A stretch of 64,000 bases of DNA from NCBI RefSeq assembly GCF_030936135.1, contig NC_082603.1, positions 34,824,329 through 34,888,328 of the forward strand, in the 5' to 3' direction. The notes beneath the pieces were generated by a model, which saw only the letters and a list, made by a program, of their open reading frames with translations, was not told the origin of the DNA and searched no databases. A program made the translations under genes and the position numbers. Every line of letters starts with the position of its first letter. The first letter of the stretch is position 1. Below, piece after piece: positions 12,501-62,171 of this stretch. The DNA is from Gavia stellata. Taxonomy: Eukaryota; Chordata; Aves; Gaviiformes; Gaviidae.

Positions 12501-12980
12501 TTCTTCAGAAAATCTCCAGTCGGCTTCTGAGGAGGCTTTTTTAAGCGGTGACAGGCGGAACGAGGTGGGCAGGGGGGTGGGCAGCGCCTGCTGTAAAAGA
12601 AAAGCCTGAAAGGCATTACACCCGTGTTCGGTTTTCTGGGGCTGAGCTTACAGGCGGGAACTGATGTGGCAATAAAGGGGCAAGAGATGCAGCCTGTGGC
12701 TGCGTGCGGGGCCGGTTACACCGGCACGCTGTGGCGCACTGCCGCCGGCTGCCCGCTCAGACCGGACACCGGTACCCCGCCCGCGCCTCCCTCCCTCCCG
12801 GCCTGCCCCCGCCCGCCGTGGCTGGAGCCGCCTGAGGGAGAGCCGCGCCGCGGGCCCCCAGCCGGGACAGCCCTCGCGCGGGCTGCCCGCAGGGAAAGCG
12901 CTGCCGGGGACGCCCCGCACCGCCGGCCAGCGGTCGGTCACTCACGGGGGAGGCCGCCGGCCGCCGGCGGGGCCGTGCAT
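72..12980 (-). CDS. DNAI4: DNAI4 (WDR78), dynein axonemal intermediate chain 4; 5' eleven coding exons, partial at left edge
   Basis: Intermediate chain of an axonemal dynein, part of motile cilia; WD repeats in the C-terminal half. Eleven exons read on the minus strand: 12946-12980, 12196-12358, 11167-11357, 8967-9076, 8586-8742, 6986-7125, 5624-5782, 4946-5140, 3431-3681, 1962-2048, 72-223. All have AG acceptors and GT donors and all ten junctions keep one reading frame, giving about 546 codons before the window edge. Recognisable stretches include QQDLFFMERILMENIFQPKL, DLLAVGYGAFDFKEQKK and GVTALDFSMASPNLLAVG, which match WDR78 as I remember it. The N-terminal third is serine/arginine-rich and less conserved, the middle is charged and probably coiled, and WD repeats start near residue 430. 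Human WDR78 is about 850 residues, so roughly 300 residues lie beyond position 1. Next to MIER1 head to head, as in mammals. Identity is firm; the first exon is the least certain part. Confidence 0.93.
224..1961 (-). other. DNAI4 intron 10
   Basis: No exon seen. Contains an uninterrupted T30 run at 565-594 (A30 on the gene strand) just after a GTTT-rich stretch. Short open frames at 1371-1894 show no recognisable protein and no splice-consistent phase. The 71 bases before exon 11 are the start of the next intron. Confidence 0.8.
565..594. repeat. T30 homopolymer
   Basis: Thirty consecutive T, preceded by a GTTT-rich run. Reads as A30 on the DNAI4 strand, which could be the tail of a retroposed sequence, but no element is recognisable on either side. 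Confidence 0.9.
1962..2048 (-). CDS. DNAI4: DNAI4 coding exon 10, WD repeat
   Basis: Acceptor GCTTTTAG, donor GTAACG. 29 whole codons encode DLLAVGYGAFDFKEQKK and GLACCWSLKNPM. The CCWSLKNP motif is the D-strand end of the first WD repeat and continues directly into WPERIF of exon 11. Confidence 0.95.
2049..3430 (-). other. DNAI4 intron 9
   Basis: AT-rich intron. I see no exon, RNA gene or identifiable repeat. Open frames on either strand are short and lack splice support. Confidence 0.75.
3431..3681 (-). CDS. DNAI4: DNAI4 coding exon 9, linker and first WD-repeat strands
   Basis: Acceptor CATTTTAG, donor GTGAGT. 251 bases encode DPNVTSDTSGT, a charged Lys/Glu-rich helix (KEAKQEEHDREKKDKEEQKE), then PPRLERLWSYICDLTNSHS and VSSMAWNKVNP. 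The last part starts the first WD repeat (V-x-x-M-x-W-N-x-x-N-P-D-L-L-A-V-G). Joins exon 10 in phase 0, making NP-DLLAVGYG. Confidence 0.95.
3682..4945 (-). other. DNAI4 intron 8
   Basis: AT-rich intron with short T and A runs (about 4402-4412 and 4566-4580). No coding or repeat signal recognised. Confidence 0.75.
4946..5140 (-). CDS. DNAI4: DNAI4 coding exon 8
   Basis: Acceptor GTTGTCAG, donor GTTTGT (non-GTRAG, somewhat weak). 195 bases encode residues about 319-383, including QQDLFFMERILMENIFQPKL and AAYRQFPVLT. This is one of the most conserved DNAI4 segments and fixes the gene's identity. Confidence 0.95.
5392..5480 (-). mobile_element. old, diverged CR1 LINE fragment in DNAI4 intron 7
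   Basis: The plus strand reads CAGCAAACTTTGTCACTA, then ATCATTTATGATG, then GGACCCAGTGCAGACC. This order resembles the antisense of the CR1 reverse-transcriptase segment (CAGCAAACTTG..., ...TTGAACAAGACTGGACCCAGTACTG). It is heavily diverged and only about 90 bases long, so the call is tentative. Rest of the intron (5141-5623) shows nothing else. Confidence 0.45.
5624..5782 (-). CDS. DNAI4: DNAI4 coding exon 7
   Basis: Acceptor TTTCTAG, donor GTAACA. 159 bases encode MMVTSWDLYDSFNVSEVEP and a Ser/Thr/Lys-rich tail ending QTMSVSSDR. VTSWDLYDS is conserved in DNAI4; the tail is a disordered linker. Joins exon 8 in phase 1. Confidence 0.92.
5783..6985 (-). other. DNAI4 intron 6
   Basis: No exon or identifiable repeat. 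Short homopolymer T runs near 6154-6163. Nothing else recognised. Confidence 0.7.
6986..7125 (-). CDS. DNAI4: DNAI4 coding exon 6
   Basis: A long T tract and TTTAG precede the exon; the donor is GTAAAC. 140 bases encode ERNRIYVDICKNRPGNDRF, VEKMMQTINGAAKNKEVQCD and KIIMEDK, residues about 219-265. The R-Y-x-x-L/I-x-K-N-x-x-G-N-D-x-F/Y-x-x-x-x-MQT pattern is the conserved block that precedes the WD domain in axonemal intermediate chains. Confidence 0.94.
7126..8585 (-). other. DNAI4 intron 5, with a 15-bp inverted repeat
   Basis: No exon recognised. A perfect 15-base inverted repeat is present: CTACCGTGAACTTTG at 7762-7776 and its reverse complement at 7985-7999, 208 bases apart. Two modest open frames (7471-7770 and 7921-8181, plus strand) flank these arms but have no known homologue and no splice support. 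Confidence 0.6.
8586..8742 (-). CDS. DNAI4: DNAI4 coding exon 5
   Basis: Acceptor ATTTTTCAG, donor GTATGT. 157 bases encode VRVRQEEIKEELTKADLDRR and then YLTETETIWILDMPSTAV, residues about 167-218. The ETETIWILDMPS motif is characteristic of dynein intermediate chains of this type. Ends in phase 2 (CT), completing a Leu codon in exon 6. Confidence 0.92.
8967..9076 (-). CDS. DNAI4: DNAI4 coding exon 4
   Basis: Acceptor ACTGAAG (weak pyrimidine tract), donor GTAAAG. 110 bases encode TYGSSSTSVSNASRTESILD and end TTVNLP plus one base. Phase 1 in and phase 1 out fit exons 3 and 5. Ser/Thr-rich, low conservation, but the splice chain requires it. Confidence 0.85.
9077..11166 (-). other. DNAI4 intron 3
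   Basis: 2.1 kb of AT-rich intron. No exon, no clear repeat. Open frames at 10553-10914 on both strands look like chance. Confidence 0.7.
11167..11357 (-). CDS. DNAI4: DNAI4 coding exon 3
   Basis: Acceptor TTCTTCAG, donor GTAAGT. 191 bases encode VFDDEGKDVTPHPLF through GNASLASLS, residues about 67-130. The VFDD-G-DVTP block is the first stretch I recognise from mammalian WDR78. Ends in phase 2 (AG) and completes an Arg codon with exon 4. Confidence 0.88.
11358..12945 (-). other. DNAI4 introns 1 and 2 (either side of exon 2)
   Basis: Intron 2 (11358-12195) is ordinary AT-rich sequence. Intron 1 (12359-12945) changes from AT-rich to strongly GC-rich near 12,700, where the shared CpG island begins. 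The open frames in the GC-rich part overlap on both strands and reflect base composition. Confidence 0.7.
12196..12358 (-). CDS. DNAI4: DNAI4 coding exon 2
   Basis: Acceptor TTTCAG at 12359-12364, donor GTGAGA at 12195-12190. 163 bases encode residues about 12-66, including RQGSGASSGSQRRASIGSG and ending NKYALR. Rich in Ser, Arg and Gly, as the disordered N-terminus of DNAI4 usually is. It joins in phase 0 to the more conserved exon 3 (VFDDEGKDVTP). Another frame through the same bases is also open, so the frame was chosen by phase with both neighbours. Confidence 0.75.
12946..12980 (-). CDS. DNAI4: DNAI4 coding exon 1 (start codon)
   Basis: The ATG at 12980-12978 opens MHGPAGGRRPP plus two bases (CC), followed by a consensus GTGAGT donor. 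The exon ends in phase 2, which is exactly what exon 2 needs. An upstream ATG at 13023-13021 gives an open frame that would enter exon 2 out of frame, so the inner ATG is preferred. N-termini of this family are poorly conserved, so the start rests on splice phase and context only. Confidence 0.6.
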
Positions 12981-13015
12981 GGCGACGAAGCTCGTCGGGG
13001 GCAGCGCGTCCCGCG

Positions 13016-13029
13016 GTAACCATGGCAGC
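13016..13029 (-). promoter_or_regulatory. X-box-like RFX site in the DNAI4 promoter
   Basis: On the minus strand GCTGCCATGGTTAC matches the X-box pattern RYYNYY-N2-RRNRAC at all but one position (T instead of a purine in the second half). It lies 36-49 bases upstream of the DNAI4 start codon, where RFX sites of ciliary genes commonly sit. The motif contains an ATG (13023-13021), so it could lie in the 5'UTR. Match and position are seen; RFX binding is inferred. Confidence 0.5.
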
Positions 13030-13052
13030 GCGCCCCAAGACGCGGCGCGGGG

Positions 13053-13057
13053 ATTGG
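13053..13057 (-). promoter_or_regulatory. CCAAT box upstream of DNAI4
   Basis: The minus strand reads CCAGCCAATCCCC, a good NF-Y type CCAAT box in reverse orientation on the plus strand (GGATTGGCTGG). It is 24 bases beyond the X-box-like site, a common pairing in RFX-regulated promoters. Confidence 0.45.
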
Positions 13058-14409
13058 CTGGCAAGGACGGCGCCGCCGATAGGTCGGGCCGCGGCGCACG
13101 GGCCTTGTTCTCCCCCGCGTCCGCCCGCCCGAGGAGGGACCTCGCGCCTCACCGCGGGGCCGCGGCCTCCCCGCCCCCGGGCCCCTCTCCGTGCCCGGCG
13201 GGGCTGGGCCTGCCGGGCTGCCGAGAGCCCGCCTCGCCCAAGGCCCCGGGGCGCCCGCCCCCTGCCCAGCCCGGGGCTCCTCCCCTGCCGTCAGGGCCGC
13301 GGCAGCCCCCGCTCCCCCTTTGTCACTGAAGCACAAAGGTCCTCGGCGGCCCGGGGAGACGGGAGCTCCCTCCGCCCCGCCGTAAAACTCGGCCCCGGTG
13401 GCGGGGACCGGGGCAGGTCTGGGCGTTTTGGGGGAGGTTTAGGGGTTTGTTCGTCTTTTTTTTTTTCTTTTCTTCTTCCCCTCGTTTGCTTGAGTCAGCA
13501 AAGTTGCATGCGTGGGTGCTTTCCTTCCAGCGTCGCCCCACGGGGACCATTTTCGAGGATTTAAAATGCGTTTCCTCGGGAAAACTGGTGGCAGAGGAGT
13601 GGCTCGTGAGAGAACTGCGGATCGTGCGTGATCCGTGCGCCTCTGACGGGGGGAAGAGCAGGAGCGGGCAGCCTCCCGGCTCAGCCCCGGGCCGGCAGGC
13701 ACTTGCAGCAGGGGGAAGAGCAGGCGCAGGCTGTGCCCCGGAGGCGGGGGCAGAGAGGCTTTTCCGAAGTGTTTCACAGCCTGTCGCGTCCTGACGTTTA
13801 AGAGCAACTGTAATGCCAGACTTCTGGATCAGGAGCTCTCCCCTTTGCCTTGCAGGACTCTGCGTGTCCTTGTGCCGGCCCTAGGACAGAGCTGGACCTG
13901 GGCAGGTGAGAGAGCTGGGGAAGGGGTTAGGGAAAAGGGGCAGAACCAGGGCTGGGCGTGTGTTCTGTATTTTGCTGTTTTTTCCCGTACGTAGGACCAA
14001 CCTAGCGCTGTTGGTACCATCCCGCCCAAGAGTGCCTCACGCACAGCGGCAGCCCCGGGCGCGGGCCGAGAGCTGTTCCCCGAGGACCTCGCCGGACGCT
14101 TCCTCGTCGCTGAGGCGGCTTCCGCGCCCGTGCGGCTTCCCCGCGTGAGTACGACTGCCGGCTCAGGAGCGGCACCGGCACCGACGTCCGGCGCGGGCCA
14201 CCCGCTTTTACAGCTGACCCCGTCGGGGAGTAAAAGGCCGCGCTCGCTCCCGGGGGCCCTGAGGGGCCGCGGCGGGCGGGCGCGGGGAGCGGAGCGCGGC
14301 CCGGCGCCTCCGCGCTGACAGGGCGGGGGCGGGGCCTGCGCCCTGAGTGACAGGCGGGGGGCGCCCACAGGCTTCCCGCGCGGGGCGGTGGCCGAGGAGC
14401 TGTGCGCGG

Positions 14410-14598
14410 TGACGTAGTGCGTGGCGTGCCCCCTCCCTCTGCCCGCCCCCTGCCGCCGCTCCCCGGCCCCCGCCGCCGCCGCGCAGACCGTGAGCCGCCG
14501 GCGCTGCTTCCTCCGCCGCGGCGGCGATGTGACCCCTCCCCGGCCCTCTCCCCCCGCCCCCGCCCGCCGCCGCCCGCCGGCCCGCCCGCGCAGCGAAC

Positions 14599-14606
<8 letters not shown>
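14410..14606 (+). promoter_or_regulatory. MIER1 proximal promoter / 5'UTR motifs (CRE-like, YY1-like)
   Basis: TGACGTA at 14410-14416 resembles a CRE half-site. AACATGGCGGA at 14596-14606 covers the start codon and matches the YY1 core (AANATGGCGGA), a site often placed over the ATG of TATA-less genes. There is no TATA box. Transcription probably begins between these two elements, in the stretch about 14430-14590, but no start site can be fixed from sequence. Confidence 0.45.
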
Positions 14607-52596
<37,990 letters not shown>

Positions 52597-55420
52597 ATAC
52601 TAGGAGCTGATTTTATTCCTTGGAGTAAATTTTGAGTGTCTAAAATTTTCAGGGTTGATGGGTTACCTTACAAAATCCAGTTCCGTAAAACGATCTGCTG
52701 AGATTTTTTTTCTAATACCTTCTAGTTGGCTCGTTTTTTCAGTGCTGAAAAGCAGTAGGAGACTATTCGGTTTCTCAGAGCTGGCAACTGTAGTTCTGGG
52801 AACTCTAAGGCTCGTAAAAATATTTGAGAAACTAATCAGTGAGTTTCTGCAAAAATACTCCCAGCTTAATACAGTAAAGAAACTTCTGTGTGTAGTACAC
52901 TGTTTAAGCATTGTACAAGTGAACAAAGCATCCTATTTGAAGCAGGGGGCTGGTTCAGAATGTTGCAGGGAGTTAAAATGAAATACAGAATGCATCGGAG
53001 TAGGCACAGAGACTTCCACTCATGCTAGCGAGAGAAAAGGGTCATCCCGTTGTTAAGGAACCCTTATGAATCCTGAAAGTTATGAGCACAACTATTTTTA
53101 TATATAGAAGTTTTAAAAGGTAAATAAATAAACCAGGTCAGGTTTGTATATGTAAAATTGTTGACATCAATGATGTCTTTCCATATTCTTTATCTGGGCT
53201 AAAGAAATACATTCTGTATTTTTCCAGATTTCTTTGTAGCCTTTGAAAGATTTTTACAGTACTTACGTCTTGATTGAACTGTCCTTTCTTAAAACAAAAG
53301 CTTGTATAATTTTCTTAACTTGTACAGTTGGTAAACTTTTATGAGAAAATTGATATCCTGAGTCTAATGTCAGCTTCATTTTATTTTGCTGAAGTCTTTT
53401 CTAAAAAAGGAAACCAACAAAAAAAAACCCCAAACCAAACCAATTGACTTACTTAAAAATATGCTTATTAATTAGTCACCGACATGTTATTTTCTTCTCA
53501 GAAAACAGTAAACAACATCAAGAATGGTTAGAAGTCATTTGATTTTGCAAACGTGATTTTTCTTACTTCTGTTTTACAGCAAATAGCAATGCTAAAGATT
53601 TGTTAAGCATGATGCTTGCGTTGCACACATTTTCTTGCTTTTTCATTAATACATTCTTTCATTTTATATTGAGCTCAGATAAACTTCACGTCAGCTGAAT
53701 GCTTAAGTTTACTAAACCTTGTTCGCCGAGATCAGGTGTGAGATTATCCACGGATTTCTTTTTAGTCTAGCTATCATCGTCCACATTTCACTGAGCAGAG
53801 GAAGGGCAGGAAATGGGTCAAGCGGTTCTGGCTGCGCAGGACGTGCAGCCTGAGCTGGAATTTCTGAAAACTAGCAGACTTCGAACGGACGGGTATTTCA
53901 GCGGGAGCAGAACCATCACAGACACGTACTTGGCACAGCATATGCACATATATACGTTCGGTATATAGAGATTCACAGGGGTAAGAAGTGAGAGTAGGTA
54001 TGGCTAACTAGTTTAAGATTAAAGGGCGAGAAACGGAAATTCTTTATAAATGCGTGTGGAGGGGGTGATGCTCACCGTCCCACTAGCCTAACTTGGAAGT
54101 TGCTGAAGTAGGGTTTACATCCATGAAATAATAGAAAGATTTTTAATACCCGTGGTTTGGGTTTTTTTTATTTTAAGCCACAGCTACACATCTACTGTAC
54201 TAAAAATAGGAAAAATTGTTCATTTGTATAATTTATAATCTTATCTCCTCCTCCTGTGGCTTACAGGTGCACTGTTAATTTTTAATTGGTTATTTTTACT
54301 TAATCAGTCTTTACGATTCTGGTTTTAAATGTACGGTCCTGCGGTTTGAAGCTAATGTATCAACCTAAAAACCCAACTGCTAAGGGTTTTGTTTTGTTTT
54401 CTTCTTCAACTACGTGTACTTGGACTTTATGGTGATTCGTGCCCCAAATCCTCTGGATCCGGCCTGGCTCCAGCACCGTGCCGAGTTCCTGGAGTGTACT
54501 GACCTGCTGTTCCCAGAAAGGTTGTGCATGATCCCTTCTAACCGGTTCAGCTGACGTGCAGAAGTTCACATCTGCCTAGAATTAGACAGCAGTTTATGCG
54601 GAGAGGCACATCAGTAAGGTTTGTTAACGTATGGCCTGCATCTCGATCAATTAATTAAGTGATTGCTTTAGTAAGAGGTTGCTGTTAATTAATTTTACAG
54701 TCTGGTTTGTTCACGGAAACCCAAAGTATCACAGCCTTGTAGCAAAGATGGTCTTGAGACGGTTTCAGACTGAGATCGGTGCAGTCCTTCTAAGAGTCTT
54801 TGCAACTAGAGTCCTATTTTCCATTTTAGTTTCATGCATTTTTGTTTGCAAGTTGGAAATACTTCCAAAAACACATAGGAAAGTTTATAAGTGAATTGTC
54901 TCAGGCTTGTGTGTGAAATACAGCACTGTGTATATTTTCAGGAATGTTGCTTTGTTTTTTATCTTACCTTTTTTTGGTGATACGTAGAAGAGACCTGACA
55001 TTCCATAATCAACAAATATGTAATGCTCAGCTAGACTTTAAGAATATTTAATTATAATTTACATTTTGTTTATGCTGGTGTTTTATACAGTACTTTGTTC
55101 ATGTTCTTCAAAATGCAGCCACTATAACTTGATAAGTCATTGCACTACTAAAGCTATTTAAAATTCTAGAAATATAGTACCTTTGATTTCATTTAAAAAG
55201 CCGTCAGTACAGTTTGGAGCCCAGAAGGGTTTGAACGCGTTTCCAAACCGCGTTGAAAAGATCGTGACTTGCTTGTGACGCTCGGGTATGTTTTTCAAGC
55301 ACTATCATGATGGGTTCAGCTGGAGCGGGTGTCCTGGAGTCACAAAGTGCTTTAAGACTGCAGCCGGAACGGAGAATCCAGTTCAACAGTGTAAATCCTT
55401 GCTGGGCTTTCATAAGGATT
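52597..55420 (+). other. MIER1: MIER1 3'UTR (extent uncertain)
   Basis: AT-rich sequence follows the TGA. Two overlapping AATAAA signals at 53123-53132 are followed by a GT-rich stretch (GGTTTGTATATG), a good proximal polyadenylation site about 530 bases after the stop. Further downstream, ATTAAA at 55418-55423 and 55574-55579 are possible distal signals. AT-rich, UTR-like composition persists to about 55,200, so a long isoform near 2.8 kb is plausible. Confidence 0.55.
53123..53132 (+). terminator. MIER1: proximal polyadenylation signal of MIER1
   Basis: AATAAATAAA gives two overlapping AATAAA hexamers. A G/T-rich element follows within about 12-25 bases. Position after the stop codon suits a short 3'UTR isoform. 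Confidence 0.5.
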
Positions 55421-55439
55421 AAACATGATAGTAAAAAAA

Positions 55440-56615
55440 AAAAAAAAACCAACTACACACACACACCCATTTACAAAATGTTTTATACATTTTTTTCCAC
55501 ACGTAGTAATTTTGCACTGTTAGTAATTCCCTTCTCTTATCCCCCCTCCCTGTCTGCAATTCTGAAAAAGCTTATTAAAGTATTTTTTTAAACATACTGT
55601 CTGCATAAAAAATGCCTGAGTTTTTTTTGCTCAAAGCAGCAGGTGGAGTATTTCTGCTTACCGAGGATGCCAGCACCCCATCCCCTTGTAGCGGTGCGGT
55701 AGTGACTCTGTTACTGCTGCAGAAAGAAAAGATCCCTTTCCCAAGTAAACTTTGAACCATTTCTTTCATTCCCCTAAAACCCATCGCTCTCACCCCCTTC
55801 TTCCTGACGCTTTCTCTGGGCAGTCGCAGACCGGAGCCGGCACTGCTCCGAGCGGCTGGAGGGGCGGCCTGGGGAGAGGTGGGCTTTGCTGTACGCCTGA
55901 ACGTAAAGGCAGCGTCACGTAAAGGCGAAGAGAGCAAGTTTGGGGCTGCCACCGAGGGCGGATGGGACTGGGAAGGGTGGCGGTGGGTTAGCGGTGGGCT
56001 ACAACTGCACAGTTAATTTTTATTTCTGAGTCAAAGGCCCGGTAAGTCACGACACTGCTGTTATTTGCAGCCAGAAAGCCCCCGAGCGCTGGGCAGGAGG
56101 TGCAGCGGGGCCACGCACCAACGTATTGCTGGCTCCGGGGCTGCCGGGAGCAAAAGGTGTTGCTCTCCCTTCCCACCCCGGGCACGCCGGCTCACCCGAG
56201 GCACCGTGTTTGCCGACAGGCACCAGCGCGGGCTCTTGTCCTGCAGTTCCCTCGCAGTTAGAGCACCAGCGGAGTTTTTTGACTAAGCGCCTCATGGAGG
56301 GCTCCATCCCCGTAAACCACATCGGCTCAGGCTAGCTGGGGAGAAGGAAAGCGATTGATTTTAGCAAAGCAGCAGGTTTTTCTGGTTGGGTTTGGGTTTT
56401 TTTTTTCCTCCCATTAGCTACTTTTCCGCTGAAAACCCAAGAGCCCTCCCTCATCCCCCAAACGTACCAGAGGACACGCAGAAGGGACAACAAAGGAGCT
56501 GGGGGAGCCCGGCTGCACCCCTCTTTGCCCTCACCCACTTCATCATCGCCCGCCTTTATCTTCTTGCTGCTACAGGGAAGCGAGGGCCAGCGCCCGGCAG
56601 AAGGCAAGAGCCATG
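55440..56615. other. region between the MIER1 and SLC35D1 3' ends
   Basis: Convergent intergenic DNA. Contains an A16 run at about 55433-55448 with a short CA repeat after it, and GC-richer sequence from 55,780. A second minus-strand AATAAA (plus TTTATT at 56019-56024) could serve as a distal SLC35D1 site. The 125-codon minus frame at 55575-55952 has no recognisable domain and is not called. Confidence 0.6.
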
Positions 56616-56641
56616 GGGGTAGGAGGAGGGAAGGGCATCGC

Positions 56642-56647
56642 TTTATT
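56642..56647 (-). terminator. SLC35D1: polyadenylation signal of SLC35D1
   Basis: The minus strand reads GGCTTCAAATAAAGCG, a canonical AATAAA. Cleavage would fall near 56,620. It gives a 3'UTR of about 2.7 kb, which fits the absence of other genes back to the stop codon at 59330. Confidence 0.55.
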
Positions 56648-57289
56648 TGAAGCCAGTACAAAAATACATAGGCACATAAAAGCCTTTTTTTTTTTTTTTT
56701 TGGCTGTCATCACTGACTGACCTATAAAGCCGGCTGTACAGTCAAATAAAAAGGTCACCCTTTTAATCATTAAAATGGTCATTTTGCAAATAGATTCTAT
56801 ATAGAAAAAATTTTAGTCGATTAATAGCATAGAAAATACTGTCGTAGGAACTCTGTTCGCTTTCCCAGTGTATACAATACCACCCGGACCCCGGCACCAC
56901 AGCGTGCCCAGTTACAAACAAAATAACCTTCAAAAATACTTCACCGTTTGGACAGTTAATCTAACCAGTAGATTCAAAAATAAACAAAAATCAAAACTTC
57001 CGACAGACTCGACATCCTGACTGCGAAAGCCTCAGCACAGCGAAGTTACAGGCAAACGTGGCGACAAGTTGATTTGCAAATACTTCTGTTGGAGCGAGCG
57101 AGAGGAATGCACGGGCCCGGCGGAGGGAGGGGGCTTTGGTGCGAAAGCACGCGCCGGAGGGGGCTGCGGGGACCGGGGGACCCCGGGACGGGGCAGGGGG
57201 GTCTGCCGGCCCCGGCACCGCTGGAGCTGATGCGCGAGTAGCTCTGGGTCTTCTGCGCAGCACGAAGCATTTACCGTCTCCCCCCCCAT

Positions 57290-57291
<2 letters not shown>

Positions 57292-57320
<29 letters not shown>
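57292..57320. repeat. A29 homopolymer in the SLC35D1 3' region
   Basis: Twenty-nine consecutive A, preceded by a C-rich run (CTCCCCCCCATGC). In the inferred SLC35D1 transcript it is a U29 tract followed by a G run. Likely length-variable. Confidence 0.9.
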
Positions 57321-57324
<4 letters not shown>

Positions 57325-59329
57325 TCTGCAGCTGATGGCAAATCCGAGTTATTACTGAAATTCAGGACACAAGAAAAAAAATTCCCCAATCATTTTTCTT
57401 TCTCCGATTCTGCACTGTGAGGGGAGAGGCCCCACCGAAGGGCTGCTCCTCGCTCCGGGCCACTCCGACTCAGCCCTCTGTGCTGCCTTACGGTACCCAC
57501 GCCAGTCCCCACTGCGCCTGTTCGGCCCCGCCGGAGGGAAGGGAAGACGCCGGCTCCGGCACGGAGACGTCAGCGCTCCGGCACGCTTGGCCAGAACGAC
57601 TCCAGGGACGGGATTTTGGAGCAGGCGGCAGCGCAGGGGCCGGCAGACTCATGCTGCAGCTTTACCAGCGCTGGTAGCAGAAATTCTCCGTCACATAAAA
57701 ACTTCACCGTTAAGCACGCCAATAAATGCAGCTTCGCCAAACAGCGGGTACCTTTTTAGCAAATATCTTCCAGAAACAAAAGATATTGTCTATAGAAGCT
57801 GTTTTCCCGGTTACCAAAGGAATGTATACAAAAAACCTCATACAGCTTTACCAAAATTTTCTTTTAACCAAAATTATACACAATTCTTTTTAAACCAAAA
57901 GACAATCCAAGAAGAGACCTAGAAAGAAGTGCTGTGCAAGACAACCTTTAAAAATCAGTTAATACTGCCTGATGTATTAAAAATCCCGTTCTTCTAACGG
58001 GTCACAAACTGAGGACGACCTCCTACATCACAAAACGAACTGCAGCGCAGGGCTTGGCCAAAGCTGTCGTGCCGGTGCCGCAGCGTGGGCACACGCCACG
58101 GCGACGAGCGGCAGCACCCGCAGAGCCACCCACCCCACCAGCCCCGAGGGCGACCGGCCGGTTCCCCATCGACCTCCCAAAACAACGCGATTCAAGCCCC
58201 CGCACCTCTTCCAGGCGCGCACACGGTGCCGATGGCTGGGAAGGGGATTGCAGGGGCAGGAGCGGCAGCTGTCACTTCGCGGCCGATTTTCTGGACTGGA
58301 GGAGGCTCCGTGTGCCGGGTGGGACAACAGCAATGCTCCTGCAAACCCCACAGCTACTCCCCGTTGGCTCCGAAGCGCCCTGCGAGGGTCCCTGCGCCGG
58401 GGCCAGCCCCGGCATGGCCGGCAGCTTTCCCAAATCCAAGGGATTCTGACCCCGGGGTGGTTTGAGGGAGGCTGCCAGCCCTGCCGAGCTCACCAGTGGT
58501 GGGTAAAACCTTCACATTCGGAACGTCCCTGAGCCTTGTAAAAGCGACCTCGGGCGGAAAAGAGAGGGGTGAAGGTTTGCAGGGCTCTTCCAAAGCAAGG
58601 AGGGTAAACCCAGCTTTAAAAGTGGGTTAGCAGAACAAAAAAAAAAAAAAAAGCCTAAAAAACCCCAAACGAATGTAAGTTTGGAGAGCACTGAGCATTC
58701 GACAGAGGGGTTCTGGAACAAACCTGGAGCATCCTGCAGGAGCGGCTTTCCTGGGGGATACCAGCGCTCACCTCCCGTGGGCTGCAACCCGCAGCTCCCC
58801 TCCCTCCGCTCCGCTCCTCTGGGCAGGGGAGGGTTCGCCTGCCCCTCGGGGCCGGATCCGGGCCGGGTACCGTGGTCTCACCGTCCCGCCGCAGCACGTG
58901 CTGCCCGGCCGGAGCGGCCGGGCTGGGGGAGGCACGGAGCAGAGCCAGCCCCGGCATCCGTCCCCGGCTGCGCCCGCCGCCCGGGTGGTGGCTGCACCGA
59001 GACGAGACGCAGCCAGGGATGCTCAGGGTACGGCCCTCGGAGCTGACGCAGTCCTCCGCAATTCAAAACGTGTACGCCGCTTGTGCCAGTCTCTACTGCC
59101 AAATCTCAGCGTGATTAGAAACCCATTAATTCCTCATGATCAGACTGAATTAGACGTACTCCTCACCGTGCAGTCAATTATCTTCCCAATAATTTGTAAA
59201 GGCAGCAATCTAGATTGTGCAAAGAGCATCGCCGTTACTCCATGGCAGACGCCCCGGATTCCTTCCCACATTCTGCCTGCGATCAGCTGAGCAGAAATAG
59301 GTTGCTTCCAAAAAAACGCCTTTCCCTGG

Positions 59330-62171
<2,842 letters not shown>

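Larger units (their letters stand above)
56620..59329 (-). other. SLC35D1: SLC35D1 3'UTR (inferred)
   Basis: Long stretch after the stop codon without introns or repeat insertions recognised. It holds a 29-base A run on the plus strand (57292-57320, U29 in the transcript), a T19-like run at 56683-56701, and several GC-rich blocks (57,090-57,260; 57,420-57,680; 58,050-58,450; 58,780-59,050). Open frames in these blocks appear on both strands and follow composition. Mixed AT/GC make-up is unusual for one UTR, so part may be intergenic if a nearer polyadenylation site is used. Confidence 0.45.

Noticed and set aside
55575-55952. 125-codon minus-strand open frame between MIER1 and SLC35D1
   Set aside because: No known domain; composition-driven in a GC-rising region; no splice or promoter signals.
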